Source: UMGS1370 sp046957575
GTDB lineage: Bacteria > Bacillota > Clostridia > Lachnospirales > Lachnospiraceae
DNA length: 64,000 bases
Direction of reading: 5' to 3'
Assembly (NCBI GenBank): GCA_046957575.1
Contig: JBKUOG010000011.1
Coordinates: forward strand, 46,059-110,058
Below, piece by piece: positions 1-8,098 of this stretch. The notes under the pieces are model-generated. The model was not told the DNA's origin. It saw nothing but the letters and a program-made list of their open reading frames with translations, and did not search any database. The number at the start of each line of letters is the position of its first letter. Positions within the stretch are counted from its first letter, which is position 1. The position numbers and the translations under genes were made by a program.

Positions 1-53
1 ATCAGTTTGGTAACCACCGATTGATAAGCAAGACAGAGAAAAGGAATGAGAAT

Positions 54-1679
54 ATGCTAGACAATAAAGATTATATCAGCCGGCTCAATAGGGCAAGACG
101 GAGGCGCAATCGAAGATTGAATATTTCCTATATGATTATAGGGTTGATTGCAGCAGTCGTTATTGGACTCCTTATTGGAGCCGGTATTTTTATGATGAAA
201 AAGAAAGAGCCAGCTTCTTCAGATAATCAAAAAGCCGTTCAGGAAGAACAGATGGCAGAGACAGAAAGTTCTGCCGAAGAGAGTCCTCTCTCACTGGAAG
301 AGGCTGCAGAAAACGAGCGGCTGGCAGAGGCAGAGAAAGTAGTAGATTCTTATGAGAATCTGGGAATTGTCCAGGTATCCGGATATTTAAACATCAGGGA
401 GACTCCGGGAGCAGACGGTAAGATTATCGGCAAACTGGAAGGGGACAGCGCCTGCGAGATTGTATCTTCAGAAGGAGACTGGTATCAGATTACTTCCGGC
501 GGACTGACCGGCTATATCAGCAACGCCTATGTTCTGACCGGAGAAGAGGCCAGAGAAAAAGCGTTGGGACTGGTTAAGAAAATGGCCCTGATTACCGGAG
601 ACAGCGTCAATATCCGTCAGGAGCCGGTGATTGATCCGGCCAATGTAATAGGGGCCGCTATTAAAGACGAGAGGTACGCTGTGGAAGAAGAACTGGACGG
701 ATGGATCAAAATTCCGGAAGGATATATTTCATCTGATTATGCACAGGTGCAGTATATGCTAAACGAGGCCCAGAAGCTGGATCTTCAGGCCATGGCCATT
801 AACCAGTACAACAATCTGGTAATTTCCAAAGTGGATACCTATCTAAATGTCCGGGAAGAGCCAAGTCCGGACGGCAAGATTATTGGTAAGATGACCAGTA
901 AGGCGGCCGGCGAGATTCTGGATGATTCGACTGAAGGATGGTATAAGATTAAGTCCGGCAAGATTACCGGATACATTTCATCAGATCCTCAATATACGGC
1001 AACAGGCCAGGAAGCAAAGGATATTGCCACCGGAACCGCGACTCTGATGGCGATTGTCAACACAGATATGTTAAATGTCCGGACAGAACCTTCTACTGAT
1101 GCGTCTATCTGGACTCAGATTTCCAAAGAAGAGCGGTATCCGGTTTTAAACCAGTTAGACGGATGGGTAGAGATCGAGCTGGATGCCGGCGATGAGGAAG
1201 GCAGTGTGGACAAGGCATATGTGTCCACCAGAGATAACAATGTAGAAGTGCGCTACGCCCTCAACGAAGCGATTAAGTTCTCCCCATTGGAGGAAGCAGC
1301 CAATGCGTCAGCATCTTTGCGCAACCAGATTGTCAACTATGCGCTGCAGTTTGTGGGCAATCCATATGTATGGGGCGGCACCAGCCTGACCAATGGAGTA
1401 GACTGTTCCGGATTTACCATGAAGGTATATGAAAAATTCGGAGTCGCTCTTCCTCACTATTCCGGCTCCCAGGCACAGATGGGCAAGGCGGTAAGTTCCA
1501 GCGAGATGCGGCCGGCAGACTTGATTTTCTACACAGACAGCAAAGGAAAAGTAAATCACGTAGCGATGTATATTGGCAACGGACAGGTTGTTCATGCGGC
1601 CAGCAGGCGAAGCGGCATTAAGATTTCTACCTGGAATTACCGCAAGCCCAAGACCATCCGCAATATGCTTGGTGATTAG
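54..1679 (+). CDS. Membrane-anchored NlpC/P60 endopeptidase with four SH3 domains
   Basis: Predicted cell-wall hydrolase, 541 aa, cleaving peptide stems of peptidoglycan outside the membrane. An N-terminal basic stretch is followed by one membrane helix (about residues 25-47), an acidic linker, four bacterial SH3-like repeats each carrying a LN(V/I)R-type motif (about 105-160, 180-235, 260-320, 335-400) and a C-terminal NlpC/P60 domain. Catalytic residues visible: Cys451 in DCSGF, His502 in NHVAMYIG and His514. The start is ATG 54, behind AAAGGAATG, rather than the upstream in-frame TTG at 21. It ends 20 bp before the citrate synthase gene, with no terminator seen between them. The type II anchor suggests the enzyme stays tethered while its SH3 repeats bind wall. 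The exact bond cut is not readable from the sequence. Confidence 0.9.
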   Translation: MLDNKDYISRLNRARRRRNRRLNISYMIIGLIAAVVIGLLIGAGIFMMKKKEPASSDNQKAVQEEQMAETESSAEESPLSLEEAAENERLAEAEKVVDSYENLGIVQVSGYLNIRETPGADGKIIGKLEGDSACEIVSSEGDWYQITSGGLTGYISNAYVLTGEEAREKALGLVKKMALITGDSVNIRQEPVIDPANVIGAAIKDERYAVEEELDGWIKIPEGYISSDYAQVQYMLNEAQKLDLQAMAINQYNNLVISKVDTYLNVREEPSPDGKIIGKMTSKAAGEILDDSTEGWYKIKSGKITGYISSDPQYTATGQEAKDIATGTATLMAIVNTDMLNVRTEPSTDASIWTQISKEERYPVLNQLDGWVEIELDAGDEEGSVDKAYVSTRDNNVEVRYALNEAIKFSPLEEAANASASLRNQIVNYALQFVGNPYVWGGTSLTNGVDCSGFTMKVYEKFGVALPHYSGSQAQMGKAVSSSEMRPADLIFYTDSKGKVNHVAMYIGNGQVVHAASRRSGIKISTWNYRKPKTIRNMLGD

Positions 1680-1699
1680 GACAAAAAGGAGGGACTAGT

Positions 1700-3031
1700 G
1701 TGAAAAACAATTATCTTGCGCAGTTTTTTGGAAAATCCCAGAATTATACGGATATTCCCAATCAGCTTTTTGCAGAATACAATGTCAAAAAAGGTCTTCG
1801 CAATGAAGACGGAACCGGTGTGTGCATCGGCCTTACTAAAATTTCAGATGTAGTCGGCTACACCCAGGAAAATGGCAAAAAGACCGATGCATCGGGAGAT
1901 TTGTATTACAGAGGATACAGCATAAGGGATTTGGTGGCCAACAAACGGCCGGCCCATGGCTATGAGGAAGTGTGTTTCCTTTTGCTGTTCGGCTACCTTC
2001 CCAAAAAAGAAGAGCTGAACCGGTTCTGTGAAGTGGTAAAAGAGATGTATGAACTTCCCTACGAATTTCTGGAGACCAATATTTTAAGGACTCCGGCCAA
2101 AAATCTGATGAATAAGATTCAGCATGCGGTGCTGGCTCTCTACAATTATGATGAGGAACCAGATGACATTGATGAGTACAAGACTCTGATAAAAGGCGTA
2201 AACCTGATTGCCAAGATGCCCTCCATTATCTGCTACGAATACATGAGCAAGGAGCATTACTTTAACCGGAAAAGTCTGGTCCTTCACTACCCGAAAAAGG
2301 AATATTCTATTGCGGAAAATTTTCTTTATATGCTTCGCGAGGACAAGGTGTTTACCAGGCAGGAGGCTAATTTGCTGGATGTACTCTTAATGCTTCATGC
2401 GGATCATGGCGGAGGTAACAATTCTACCTTTACCAATGTGGTGATTTCCTCAACCAATACGGATATTTATTCTACGATTTGCGGATCTATCGGCTCCTTA
2501 AAGGGCCCCCGTCATGGCGGAGCCAATTTAAAAGTATCTGAGATGATGGATGAAGTTATTGCATTGATCGGCTATACCACAGATAAAGCGGCAGTAAAGT
2601 CGGTTATCCGAAAAATCACAGGCAAAGAACTTTATGATAAGAGCGGCCTGATTTATGGATTTGGCCATGCAGTTTATACCATTTCAGATCCAAGGGCAGA
2701 GCTCTTAAGGGGATTCTGTGAGGAAGTGGCAAAAGAACAGGGCAAGATGAAGGAATTTTACTTTTACCGTCTGTTTGAAGAATGTGTAAAAGAGGTGATT
2801 ATGGAAGACAAGCACAGAGTCATTCCCACCAATGTAGATTACTACAGCGGATTTGCTTATGACATGCTGCGAATTCCAAGAGAACTCTATACGCCTCTGT
2901 TTGTGACCAGCCGTCTGGTAGGCTGGATTGCCCACAATATTGAGAACAAACTTTACGATGGGAAAATTATGCGTCCGGCAACCAGATATGTGGGAGAAAA
3001 TGTACCATATATACCAGTGGAAGAGCGGTAA
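1700..3031 (+). CDS. gltA: Citrate synthase (Si-type family)
   Basis: Condenses oxaloacetate and acetyl-CoA to citrate. The 443 aa protein has the classic PF00285 fold signature and its three catalytic residues: His272 in GPRHGGAN, His323 in GFGHAVY and Asp380 in TNVDYYSG. It starts at GTG 1700, with AAAGGAGGG 7 bp upstream. The length is slightly above the usual bacterial ~430 aa because of a longer N-terminus. Together with the isocitrate dehydrogenase at 26-27 kb this supports an oxidative half-TCA route to 2-oxoglutarate for glutamate synthesis; aconitase is not in the window. A hairpin and the coaE gene follow. Confidence 0.93.
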   Translation: MKNNYLAQFFGKSQNYTDIPNQLFAEYNVKKGLRNEDGTGVCIGLTKISDVVGYTQENGKKTDASGDLYYRGYSIRDLVANKRPAHGYEEVCFLLLFGYLPKKEELNRFCEVVKEMYELPYEFLETNILRTPAKNLMNKIQHAVLALYNYDEEPDDIDEYKTLIKGVNLIAKMPSIICYEYMSKEHYFNRKSLVLHYPKKEYSIAENFLYMLREDKVFTRQEANLLDVLLMLHADHGGGNNSTFTNVVISSTNTDIYSTICGSIGSLKGPRHGGANLKVSEMMDEVIALIGYTTDKAAVKSVIRKITGKELYDKSGLIYGFGHAVYTISDPRAELLRGFCEEVAKEQGKMKEFYFYRLFEECVKEVIMEDKHRVIPTNVDYYSGFAYDMLRIPRELYTPLFVTSRLVGWIAHNIENKLYDGKIMRPATRYVGENVPYIPVEER

Positions 3032-3043
3032 ACAGATACAAAA

Positions 3044-3073
3044 GACGCCGGACAGGCAAAATGGTCCGGCGTC
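3044..3073 (+). terminator. Perfect 10-bp hairpin between gltA and coaE
   Basis: GACGCCGGAC (3044-3053) pairs exactly with GTCCGGCGTC (3064-3073) across a 10-nt loop. No T-run follows, so it may be an intercistronic processing or stability element rather than a true terminator. A second small palindrome, CCGGTAA-T-TTACCGG, begins at its 3' edge and would compete for the last bases. Confidence 0.45.
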
Positions 3074-3108
3074 CGGTAATTTACCGGATACATAAAAGGG
3101 GGCGCAAA

Positions 3109-3714
3109 ATGAAACGGATAATTGGGATTACCGGAGGAGTCGGTTCCGGGAAAAGCCGCATCCTGGAATTATTAGAACAGGAGTTTCAGGCGAAGGTGAT
3201 TTTAGCCGATGAGGTTGCCCGCAGTCTGATGGAGCCGGGAAGTTCTGGATATCAGCAGGTGACAAAAACGCTGGGAACAGGTTTTTTAAAACCAGACGGC
3301 AGTGTGGATCGAAAGAAATTGTCAGATCTGATTTTTTCTGACCCGGATGCCTTAAAGACCATGAACCGGATTATCCATCCCATGACCTGGGCTGCCATAA
3401 AAGATATGACAGAATCAGCCGGGGAAGAACTGGTGATTGTAGAATCCGCTCTTATGGGCAGGGAGCAGAAAAAAGAGTATGGGGAAATCTGGTATATTTT
3501 TGTTGCAAAAGAGACAAGGATCAGACGTCTGATGGAAAGTCGGGGGTATTCCAGAAAAAAATGTCTGGAAATTATTTCCAGTCAAAAAAGCGAAACAGAA
3601 TTTCGGGCCATCTGTGATAAAGTGATTGACAATAACGGATTGTTTGAAGATACCAAAAGGCAGATAGAGACTATTCTGCGTGCCGATAATAAAAAGGAAT
3701 GTATAAAATCATGA
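3109..3714 (+). CDS. coaE: Dephospho-CoA kinase
   Basis: Last step of coenzyme A synthesis, phosphorylating the ribose 3'-OH of dephospho-CoA. The 201 aa protein opens with KRIIGITGGVGSGKS, whose P-loop GGVGSGKS is near residues 8-15, followed by the ADEVAR motif typical of CoaE. The start is ATG 3109, preceded by AAAAGGGGG; an upstream in-frame ATG at 3061 lies inside the preceding hairpin and lacks a ribosome site. Its stop overlaps the next ATG by four bases (ATGA), indicating translational coupling with the metallo-hydrolase. Confidence 0.93.
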   Translation: MKRIIGITGGVGSGKSRILELLEQEFQAKVILADEVARSLMEPGSSGYQQVTKTLGTGFLKPDGSVDRKKLSDLIFSDPDALKTMNRIIHPMTWAAIKDMTESAGEELVIVESALMGREQKKEYGEIWYIFVAKETRIRRLMESRGYSRKKCLEIISSQKSETEFRAICDKVIDNNGLFEDTKRQIETILRADNKKECIKS

Positions 3715-4508
3715 GATTTGTGAGTATTGCAAGTGGAAGCAGCGGAAACTGCATTTATGCAGGAACAGAAAACAGCCACATTTTAATTGATGCAGGAATC
3801 AGTGCCAAACGAATTGAACAGGGATTAAACGAGATTGGAATTAAGGGCAGCGAACTGGACGGGATTTTTGTCACCCATGAACACTCCGATCATATCAGAG
3901 GACTGGGAGTGCTGGCAAGAAAATACCAAAAGCCCATTTACGGGACAAAAGAAACTCTGGAGGAGATTGAGCGCTGTTCCTCGCTGGGAAATTTTGACAC
4001 AGATCTTTTGACGCCGATTCTGCCGGATACAGATTTTGAAATGAAAGATTTAAAGATCCATCCTTTTCGGGTGGACCATGATGCGGCCAATCCGGTAGCA
4101 TACCGGATTCAAAACAACAAAAAGTCAGTAGCAGTCGCAACGGATATGGGGCACTATGACCAGTACATTATTGACAACCTTCAAAATCTGGACGCCCTTC
4201 TTTTAGAGTCCAACCATGATGTGCGGATGCTGGAAACCGGTCCTTATCCGTATTATTTAAAAAAGAGGATTTTAGGCGATCATGGCCATTTATCCAATGA
4301 AAACGCAGGACGTTTGCTGTGTCAGATCCTTCATGACGGATTAAAACACATTTTCCTGGGCCATTTGAGCAAGGAAAATAATTACGAAGAGCTGGCCTAT
4401 GAGACAGTCCGTTTAGAGATCACAGAAGGGGAGACTCCTTACAGTGCAGTGGATTTTTCCATCAGCGTGGCAGGAAGAAACCAGATGTCAGAGATAATCT
4501 GCATTTAG
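3711..4508 (+). CDS. MBL-fold metallohydrolase, WalJ/YycJ type
   Basis: A 265 aa beta-lactamase-fold hydrolase. It carries the metal motif THEHSDH near residues 55-61, later His residues (around GHLSNEN), and the N-terminal FVSIASGSSGNC signature characteristic of the YycJ/WalJ family. In Bacillus and Streptococcus relatives this protein is linked to cell-wall control and DNA-repair coordination and has 5'-exonuclease activity; that link is family knowledge and is not shown here. It starts at ATG 3711, overlapping coaE, with AAAAAGGAAT upstream. No walRK genes lie nearby, so the usual yyc neighbourhood is absent. Confidence 0.83.
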   Translation: MRFVSIASGSSGNCIYAGTENSHILIDAGISAKRIEQGLNEIGIKGSELDGIFVTHEHSDHIRGLGVLARKYQKPIYGTKETLEEIERCSSLGNFDTDLLTPILPDTDFEMKDLKIHPFRVDHDAANPVAYRIQNNKKSVAVATDMGHYDQYIIDNLQNLDALLLESNHDVRMLETGPYPYYLKKRILGDHGHLSNENAGRLLCQILHDGLKHIFLGHLSKENNYEELAYETVRLEITEGETPYSAVDFSISVAGRNQMSEIICI

Positions 4509-4586
4509 TGATATCAGGGTTCCAGAAGCACGCAGTGCAAAGCAATCCAGTATCAAAAAATAAAAACAGGTAAAAAGGAGAACAAC

Positions 4587-4859
4587 ATGAACAGAGTAAT
4601 CATTACCGTAGTAGGAAAAGACACAGTAGGGATCATTGCCAAGGTATGCGCATATCTGGCAGAGAATCATGTAAATATTCTGGACATATCCCAGACCATT
4701 GTCCAGGAGTTTTTCAACATGATGATGATTGTGGATATGCAGAATGCAACAGCCTCTTTTGAAGATGTGGCAGCAGGGCTGGACACAGTCGGAGCAGAGA
4801 TGGGCGTTACCATTAAGTGCCAGAGAGAAGAAATTTTCACAAAGATGCACAGAATCTAA
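4587..4859 (+). CDS. ACT-domain protein, UPF0237 family
   Basis: A 90 aa stand-alone ACT domain starting MNRVIITVVGKDTVGI, with the beta-alpha-beta-beta-alpha-beta pattern and a GI-A-Kv-a helix start. ACT domains bind small ligands, usually amino acids, and commonly act as regulatory modules. The ribosome site AAAAAGGAGAAC precedes the ATG. It sits 23 bp upstream of the DUF711 gene; this two-gene unit is conserved in many Firmicutes and the proteins probably act together. The ligand is unknown. Confidence 0.85.
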   Translation: MNRVIITVVGKDTVGIIAKVCAYLAENHVNILDISQTIVQEFFNMMMIVDMQNATASFEDVAAGLDTVGAEMGVTIKCQREEIFTKMHRI

Positions 4860-4882
4860 ATAAGGCGAAAGGCGGAAGACTG

Positions 4883-6247
4883 ATGATTAATAGCTACGAA
4901 GTAAATGAAACCAACAAAATGATAGAGCAGGAAAACCTGGATGTCCGTACCATTACTATGGGAATCAGCCTGCTGGACTGTGCAGACGGCAATCTAAATA
5001 CTGTCAATGAGAAGATTTATAAGAAAATTACCACTCTGGCAAGAGATCTGGTTTCCACAGGAGAGGCGATTTCCAGAGATTTCGGGATTCCCATTGTCAA
5101 TAAGCGGATTTCAGTGACTCCCATTGCTCTGGTAGGCGCTTCCTCCTGCAAAAGTGCGGAAGATTTTGTTACTATTGCAAAGACCTTAGACCAGGCAGCC
5201 AAGGAAGTAGGGGTCAATTTTATCGGCGGCTATTCGGCGTTAGTCAATAAAGGAATGACCACTGCAGATCGCAATCTGATGCTGTCTATTCCTCAGGCGA
5301 TGGCGGAAACCGAGCGGGTGTGCAGTTCCGTAAACGTGGGTTCCACCAAAACCGGACTGGACATGGATGCCGTACAGCTAATGGGCCGGATTGTAAAGGA
5401 GACGGCAGAAGCAACAAAAGATCGGGATTCGTTAGGATGCGCCAAACTGGTGGTATTCTGCAACGCACCAGATGACAATCCGTTTATGGCAGGCGCTTTC
5501 CATGGAGTGACGGAAGCAGATGTAATTATCAATGTAGGAGTCAGCGGTCCAGGCGTTGTAAAAACTGCGCTGGAAAAGGCCAGAGGAGAAAACTTTGAAG
5601 TACTCTGCGAGACCATTAAAAAGATTGCCTTTAAGATTACCCGCGTGGGACAGCTTGTAGCACAGGAGGCAGCCAGCCGTCTTCATGTGCCTTTCGGCAT
5701 TATTGATTTGTCTTTAGCTCCCACACCTGCTATCGGGGACAGCGTGGCGGAGATTCTGGAGGAGATGGGATTAGAACGGGTCGGCGCGCCGGGTACAACC
5801 GCAGCTCTTGCCATGCTAAACGATCAGGTAAAGAAAGGCGGGATTATGGCCTCTTCGTATGTAGGAGGTCTTTCCGGCGCATTTATTCCGGTCAGCGAGG
5901 ATCAGGGGATGATTGATGCAGTTTCCGCAGGCGCTCTGACTCTGGAAAAACTGGAAGCCATGACCTGTGTCTGCTCTGTGGGCCTGGATATGATTGCCAT
6001 TCCCGGCGATACTCCAGATACTACCATTGCAGGAATTATTGCAGATGAGGCGGCTATCGGCATGATCAACCAGAAGACAACAGCAGTCCGCATTATTCCG
6101 GTGATTGGAAAGACTGTTGGGGATACAGTCGAATTCGGCGGTTTGCTGGGCTATGCGCCTGTGATGCCGGTCAATCCGTATTCCTGCGAAAAATTCGTTA
6201 CCAGAGGGGGACGGATTCCTGCTCCCATTCACAGTTTTAAAAACTAG
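4883..6247 (+). CDS. DUF711 / UPF0210 (PFL family) protein
   Basis: A 454 aa member of the family often labelled 'PFL family protein' (DUF711, UPF0210). It has a structural resemblance to pyruvate formate-lyase but no glycyl radical motif: I see no RVxGY near the C-terminus. Conserved stretches here include RTITMGISLLDC near the N-terminus and FGGLLGYAPVMPVN near the C-terminus. The start at ATG 4883 (MINSYEV) is chosen over an upstream ATG at 4817 that lies inside the ACT gene. Function is unknown; co-conservation with the ACT protein suggests a ligand-controlled pair. Confidence 0.85.
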   Translation: MINSYEVNETNKMIEQENLDVRTITMGISLLDCADGNLNTVNEKIYKKITTLARDLVSTGEAISRDFGIPIVNKRISVTPIALVGASSCKSAEDFVTIAKTLDQAAKEVGVNFIGGYSALVNKGMTTADRNLMLSIPQAMAETERVCSSVNVGSTKTGLDMDAVQLMGRIVKETAEATKDRDSLGCAKLVVFCNAPDDNPFMAGAFHGVTEADVIINVGVSGPGVVKTALEKARGENFEVLCETIKKIAFKITRVGQLVAQEAASRLHVPFGIIDLSLAPTPAIGDSVAEILEEMGLERVGAPGTTAALAMLNDQVKKGGIMASSYVGGLSGAFIPVSEDQGMIDAVSAGALTLEKLEAMTCVCSVGLDMIAIPGDTPDTTIAGIIADEAAIGMINQKTTAVRIIPVIGKTVGDTVEFGGLLGYAPVMPVNPYSCEKFVTRGGRIPAPIHSFKN

Positions 6248-6258
6248 GGGTAATTTGG

Positions 6259-6900
6259 ATGAAGATATATTTGATTCGCCATGGACGTCAGAGCAGCAGA
6301 CTTTGCAATGTCAACGCAGATTTGTCTGAAGCGGGATTTTGCCAGGCGGCCCTGGTAGGAGAGCGCCTGTTTCCGGAAAAGATTCAGGCAGTATATTCCA
6401 GCGATTTGATTCGGGCAGTTCAGACTGCCCAGGCCGCCAATCTGTACTGGAATGCAGAGCACATCGTCTGTCCAAAGCTTCGGGAAATCTCCTTTGGAGA
6501 TATGGAAGGAATGTCAGATGCAGAGATTGCGGTCGTCTTTAAGGATTTTAAGATTCAAATGGCAAAGATGGAAGAAGATCTTGCCTATCCTGGGGGAGAG
6601 TGCGCAGCAGATGTGGTGCGTCGGGCCCTTCCGGTTTTTGAGGAAATAGTAAAAAGCGGGTACGAAAGGGTGGCAGTGGTTACGCATGGAGGTGTAATCC
6701 GCTGTATGAGCGCATACTATCTGGGGCTAAATCTGGCCAGATGGCGGATTTTGGGAAAAAACTTAGAAAACTGCAGCATTACAGAACTTTCCTGGGATGC
6801 GAAGGAGAGACGGTTTAGCCTGGAGCGGTTTAATGACTATGCCCATTTAGAAAAGCGCCCGGATCTTCTTAGGAGTGCCTGGGTGGAAGAGGAAAATTAA
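6259..6900 (+). CDS. Histidine phosphatase (phosphoglycerate mutase-like)
   Basis: A 213 aa protein starting MKIYLIRHG, with the RHG phospho-acceptor histidine at residue 8, a second SSDLIRAVQTA segment and the late VVTHGGVIR motif supplying the second catalytic histidine. The family includes phosphoglycerate mutases, alpha-ribazole phosphatase and broad-specificity phosphatases; nothing here fixes the substrate. It begins 11 bp after the DUF711 gene and ends 1 bp before the methyltransferase start, so the three are probably co-transcribed. Confidence 0.85.
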   Translation: MKIYLIRHGRQSSRLCNVNADLSEAGFCQAALVGERLFPEKIQAVYSSDLIRAVQTAQAANLYWNAEHIVCPKLREISFGDMEGMSDAEIAVVFKDFKIQMAKMEEDLAYPGGECAADVVRRALPVFEEIVKSGYERVAVVTHGGVIRCMSAYYLGLNLARWRILGKNLENCSITELSWDAKERRFSLERFNDYAHLEKRPDLLRSAWVEEEN

Positions 6901-6901
6901 T

Positions 6902-8098
6902 ATGGATGAACAGCTTTCAAAAGCATTGGACCAATTTTTAAATGAAGATCTGGAAAAACTGGTGTTAAGTAATCCCAGAGAAAAGGATAAAGTTTTTAAA
7001 ATTCAGATTCGTCCTGTGGTCATTCAGGGAGATTTAAAATTTCAGGCAGAGGAATTTCTGGGAAAGCAGGCTTTTCACAAAAATCTGGAAACCGGGCAGG
7101 CAAAGGAGTACATCGGGCAGCAGCTTGTTAGTCAGTTTAAACAGATGGAAGGAAATTCCGGTCTGGGAACCCTTCAGGTTTTGGTCAGCAAAAAGGGAAA
7201 GATGACTGTAAAGGCGAAAAAACGGCAGGAGGCAGAAAGTGCCCTGTCTCCTAAGATGGCTGCTCCTTCCAGACAGGAAAAACTTCTTTCCCTGTCGCAC
7301 AACCGGACCAAGCGGTATGTGCTAAAAGAAGGGACGCCAGTGCCGTTTTTGGTGGATTTAGGAGTCATGACTACAGAGGGGAACGTTGTCCGGACCAGAT
7401 ACGATAAATTCCGCCAGATCAACCGTTTTTTAGAATTTATCGAGGACATTCTGCCAAGGCTTGATAAGTCCAGAGAAAGTGTCATTATTGATTTTGGCTG
7501 CGGAAAGTCCTACCTTACCTTTGCCATGTATTACTACCTGAAGGTTCAGATGGGATATCCCATCCGTATTATCGGACTGGATTTAAAACAGGACGTCATC
7601 GATCACTGCAACCAGTTAAGCAGGAAATATGGCTATGATACGCTAAAGTTTTATCATGGGGACATTGCCAGCTATGAAGGGGTCAGCCAGGTAGATATGG
7701 TAGTGACTCTTCACGCCTGCGATACGGCGACGGATTACGCGCTGGCAAAGGCAGTGCGCTGGGGCGCAAAAGTGATTCTTTCCGTTCCCTGCTGTCAGCA
7801 CGAACTAAATAAGCAGATAAAGAACCATCTGCTTGATCCGGTGCTTCATTATGGCATTATCAAAGAGCGGATGGCAGCCTTGTATACAGATGCCCTGCGG
7901 GCGGAGATTTTAGAGAACAAAGGGTATCGGACTCAGCTTCTGGAATTTATTGATATGGAACACACTCCGAAAAATATTTTAATACGGGCAGTGTACCAGG
8001 GGCTGCAAAAAGAGAATCAGGCAAAGATAAAAGAGATTTTAGAGTTCCTTCACGTAATGCCTGCACTGTATCGGGAACTGATGGAACCGGAAATATAA
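6902..8098 (+). CDS. SAM-dependent methyltransferase, PF13679-like
   Basis: A 398 aa protein. The central motif VIIDFGCGKSYLTFAMYY is a Rossmann methyltransferase motif I. A later SVPCCQHELNKQ segment is the cysteine-rich signature shared with METTL25/RRNAD1-type eukaryotic proteins and their bacterial relatives. The N-terminal ~130 residues are a basic helical extension with no family I recognise. The start is ATG 6902, directly after the phosphatase stop (TAATATG); the upstream in-frame ATG at 6875 overlaps that gene. The target is unknown; rRNA is a guess by analogy with the family. Confidence 0.78.
   Translation: MDEQLSKALDQFLNEDLEKLVLSNPREKDKVFKIQIRPVVIQGDLKFQAEEFLGKQAFHKNLETGQAKEYIGQQLVSQFKQMEGNSGLGTLQVLVSKKGKMTVKAKKRQEAESALSPKMAAPSRQEKLLSLSHNRTKRYVLKEGTPVPFLVDLGVMTTEGNVVRTRYDKFRQINRFLEFIEDILPRLDKSRESVIIDFGCGKSYLTFAMYYYLKVQMGYPIRIIGLDLKQDVIDHCNQLSRKYGYDTLKFYHGDIASYEGVSQVDMVVTLHACDTATDYALAKAVRWGAKVILSVPCCQHELNKQIKNHLLDPVLHYGIIKERMAALYTDALRAEILENKGYRTQLLEFIDMEHTPKNILIRAVYQGLQKENQAKIKEILEFLHVMPALYRELMEPEI

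Noticed and set aside
54..1300. SH3 repeats as a tandem DNA repeat
   Set aside because: The four units are similar in protein but diverged at the DNA level; they are ordinary domain duplications.
4883..6247. DUF711 protein as a second glycyl radical enzyme
   Set aside because: No RVxGY glycine motif and no Cys-Cys or Cys-x-Glu loop; the 'PFL family' label is structural only.
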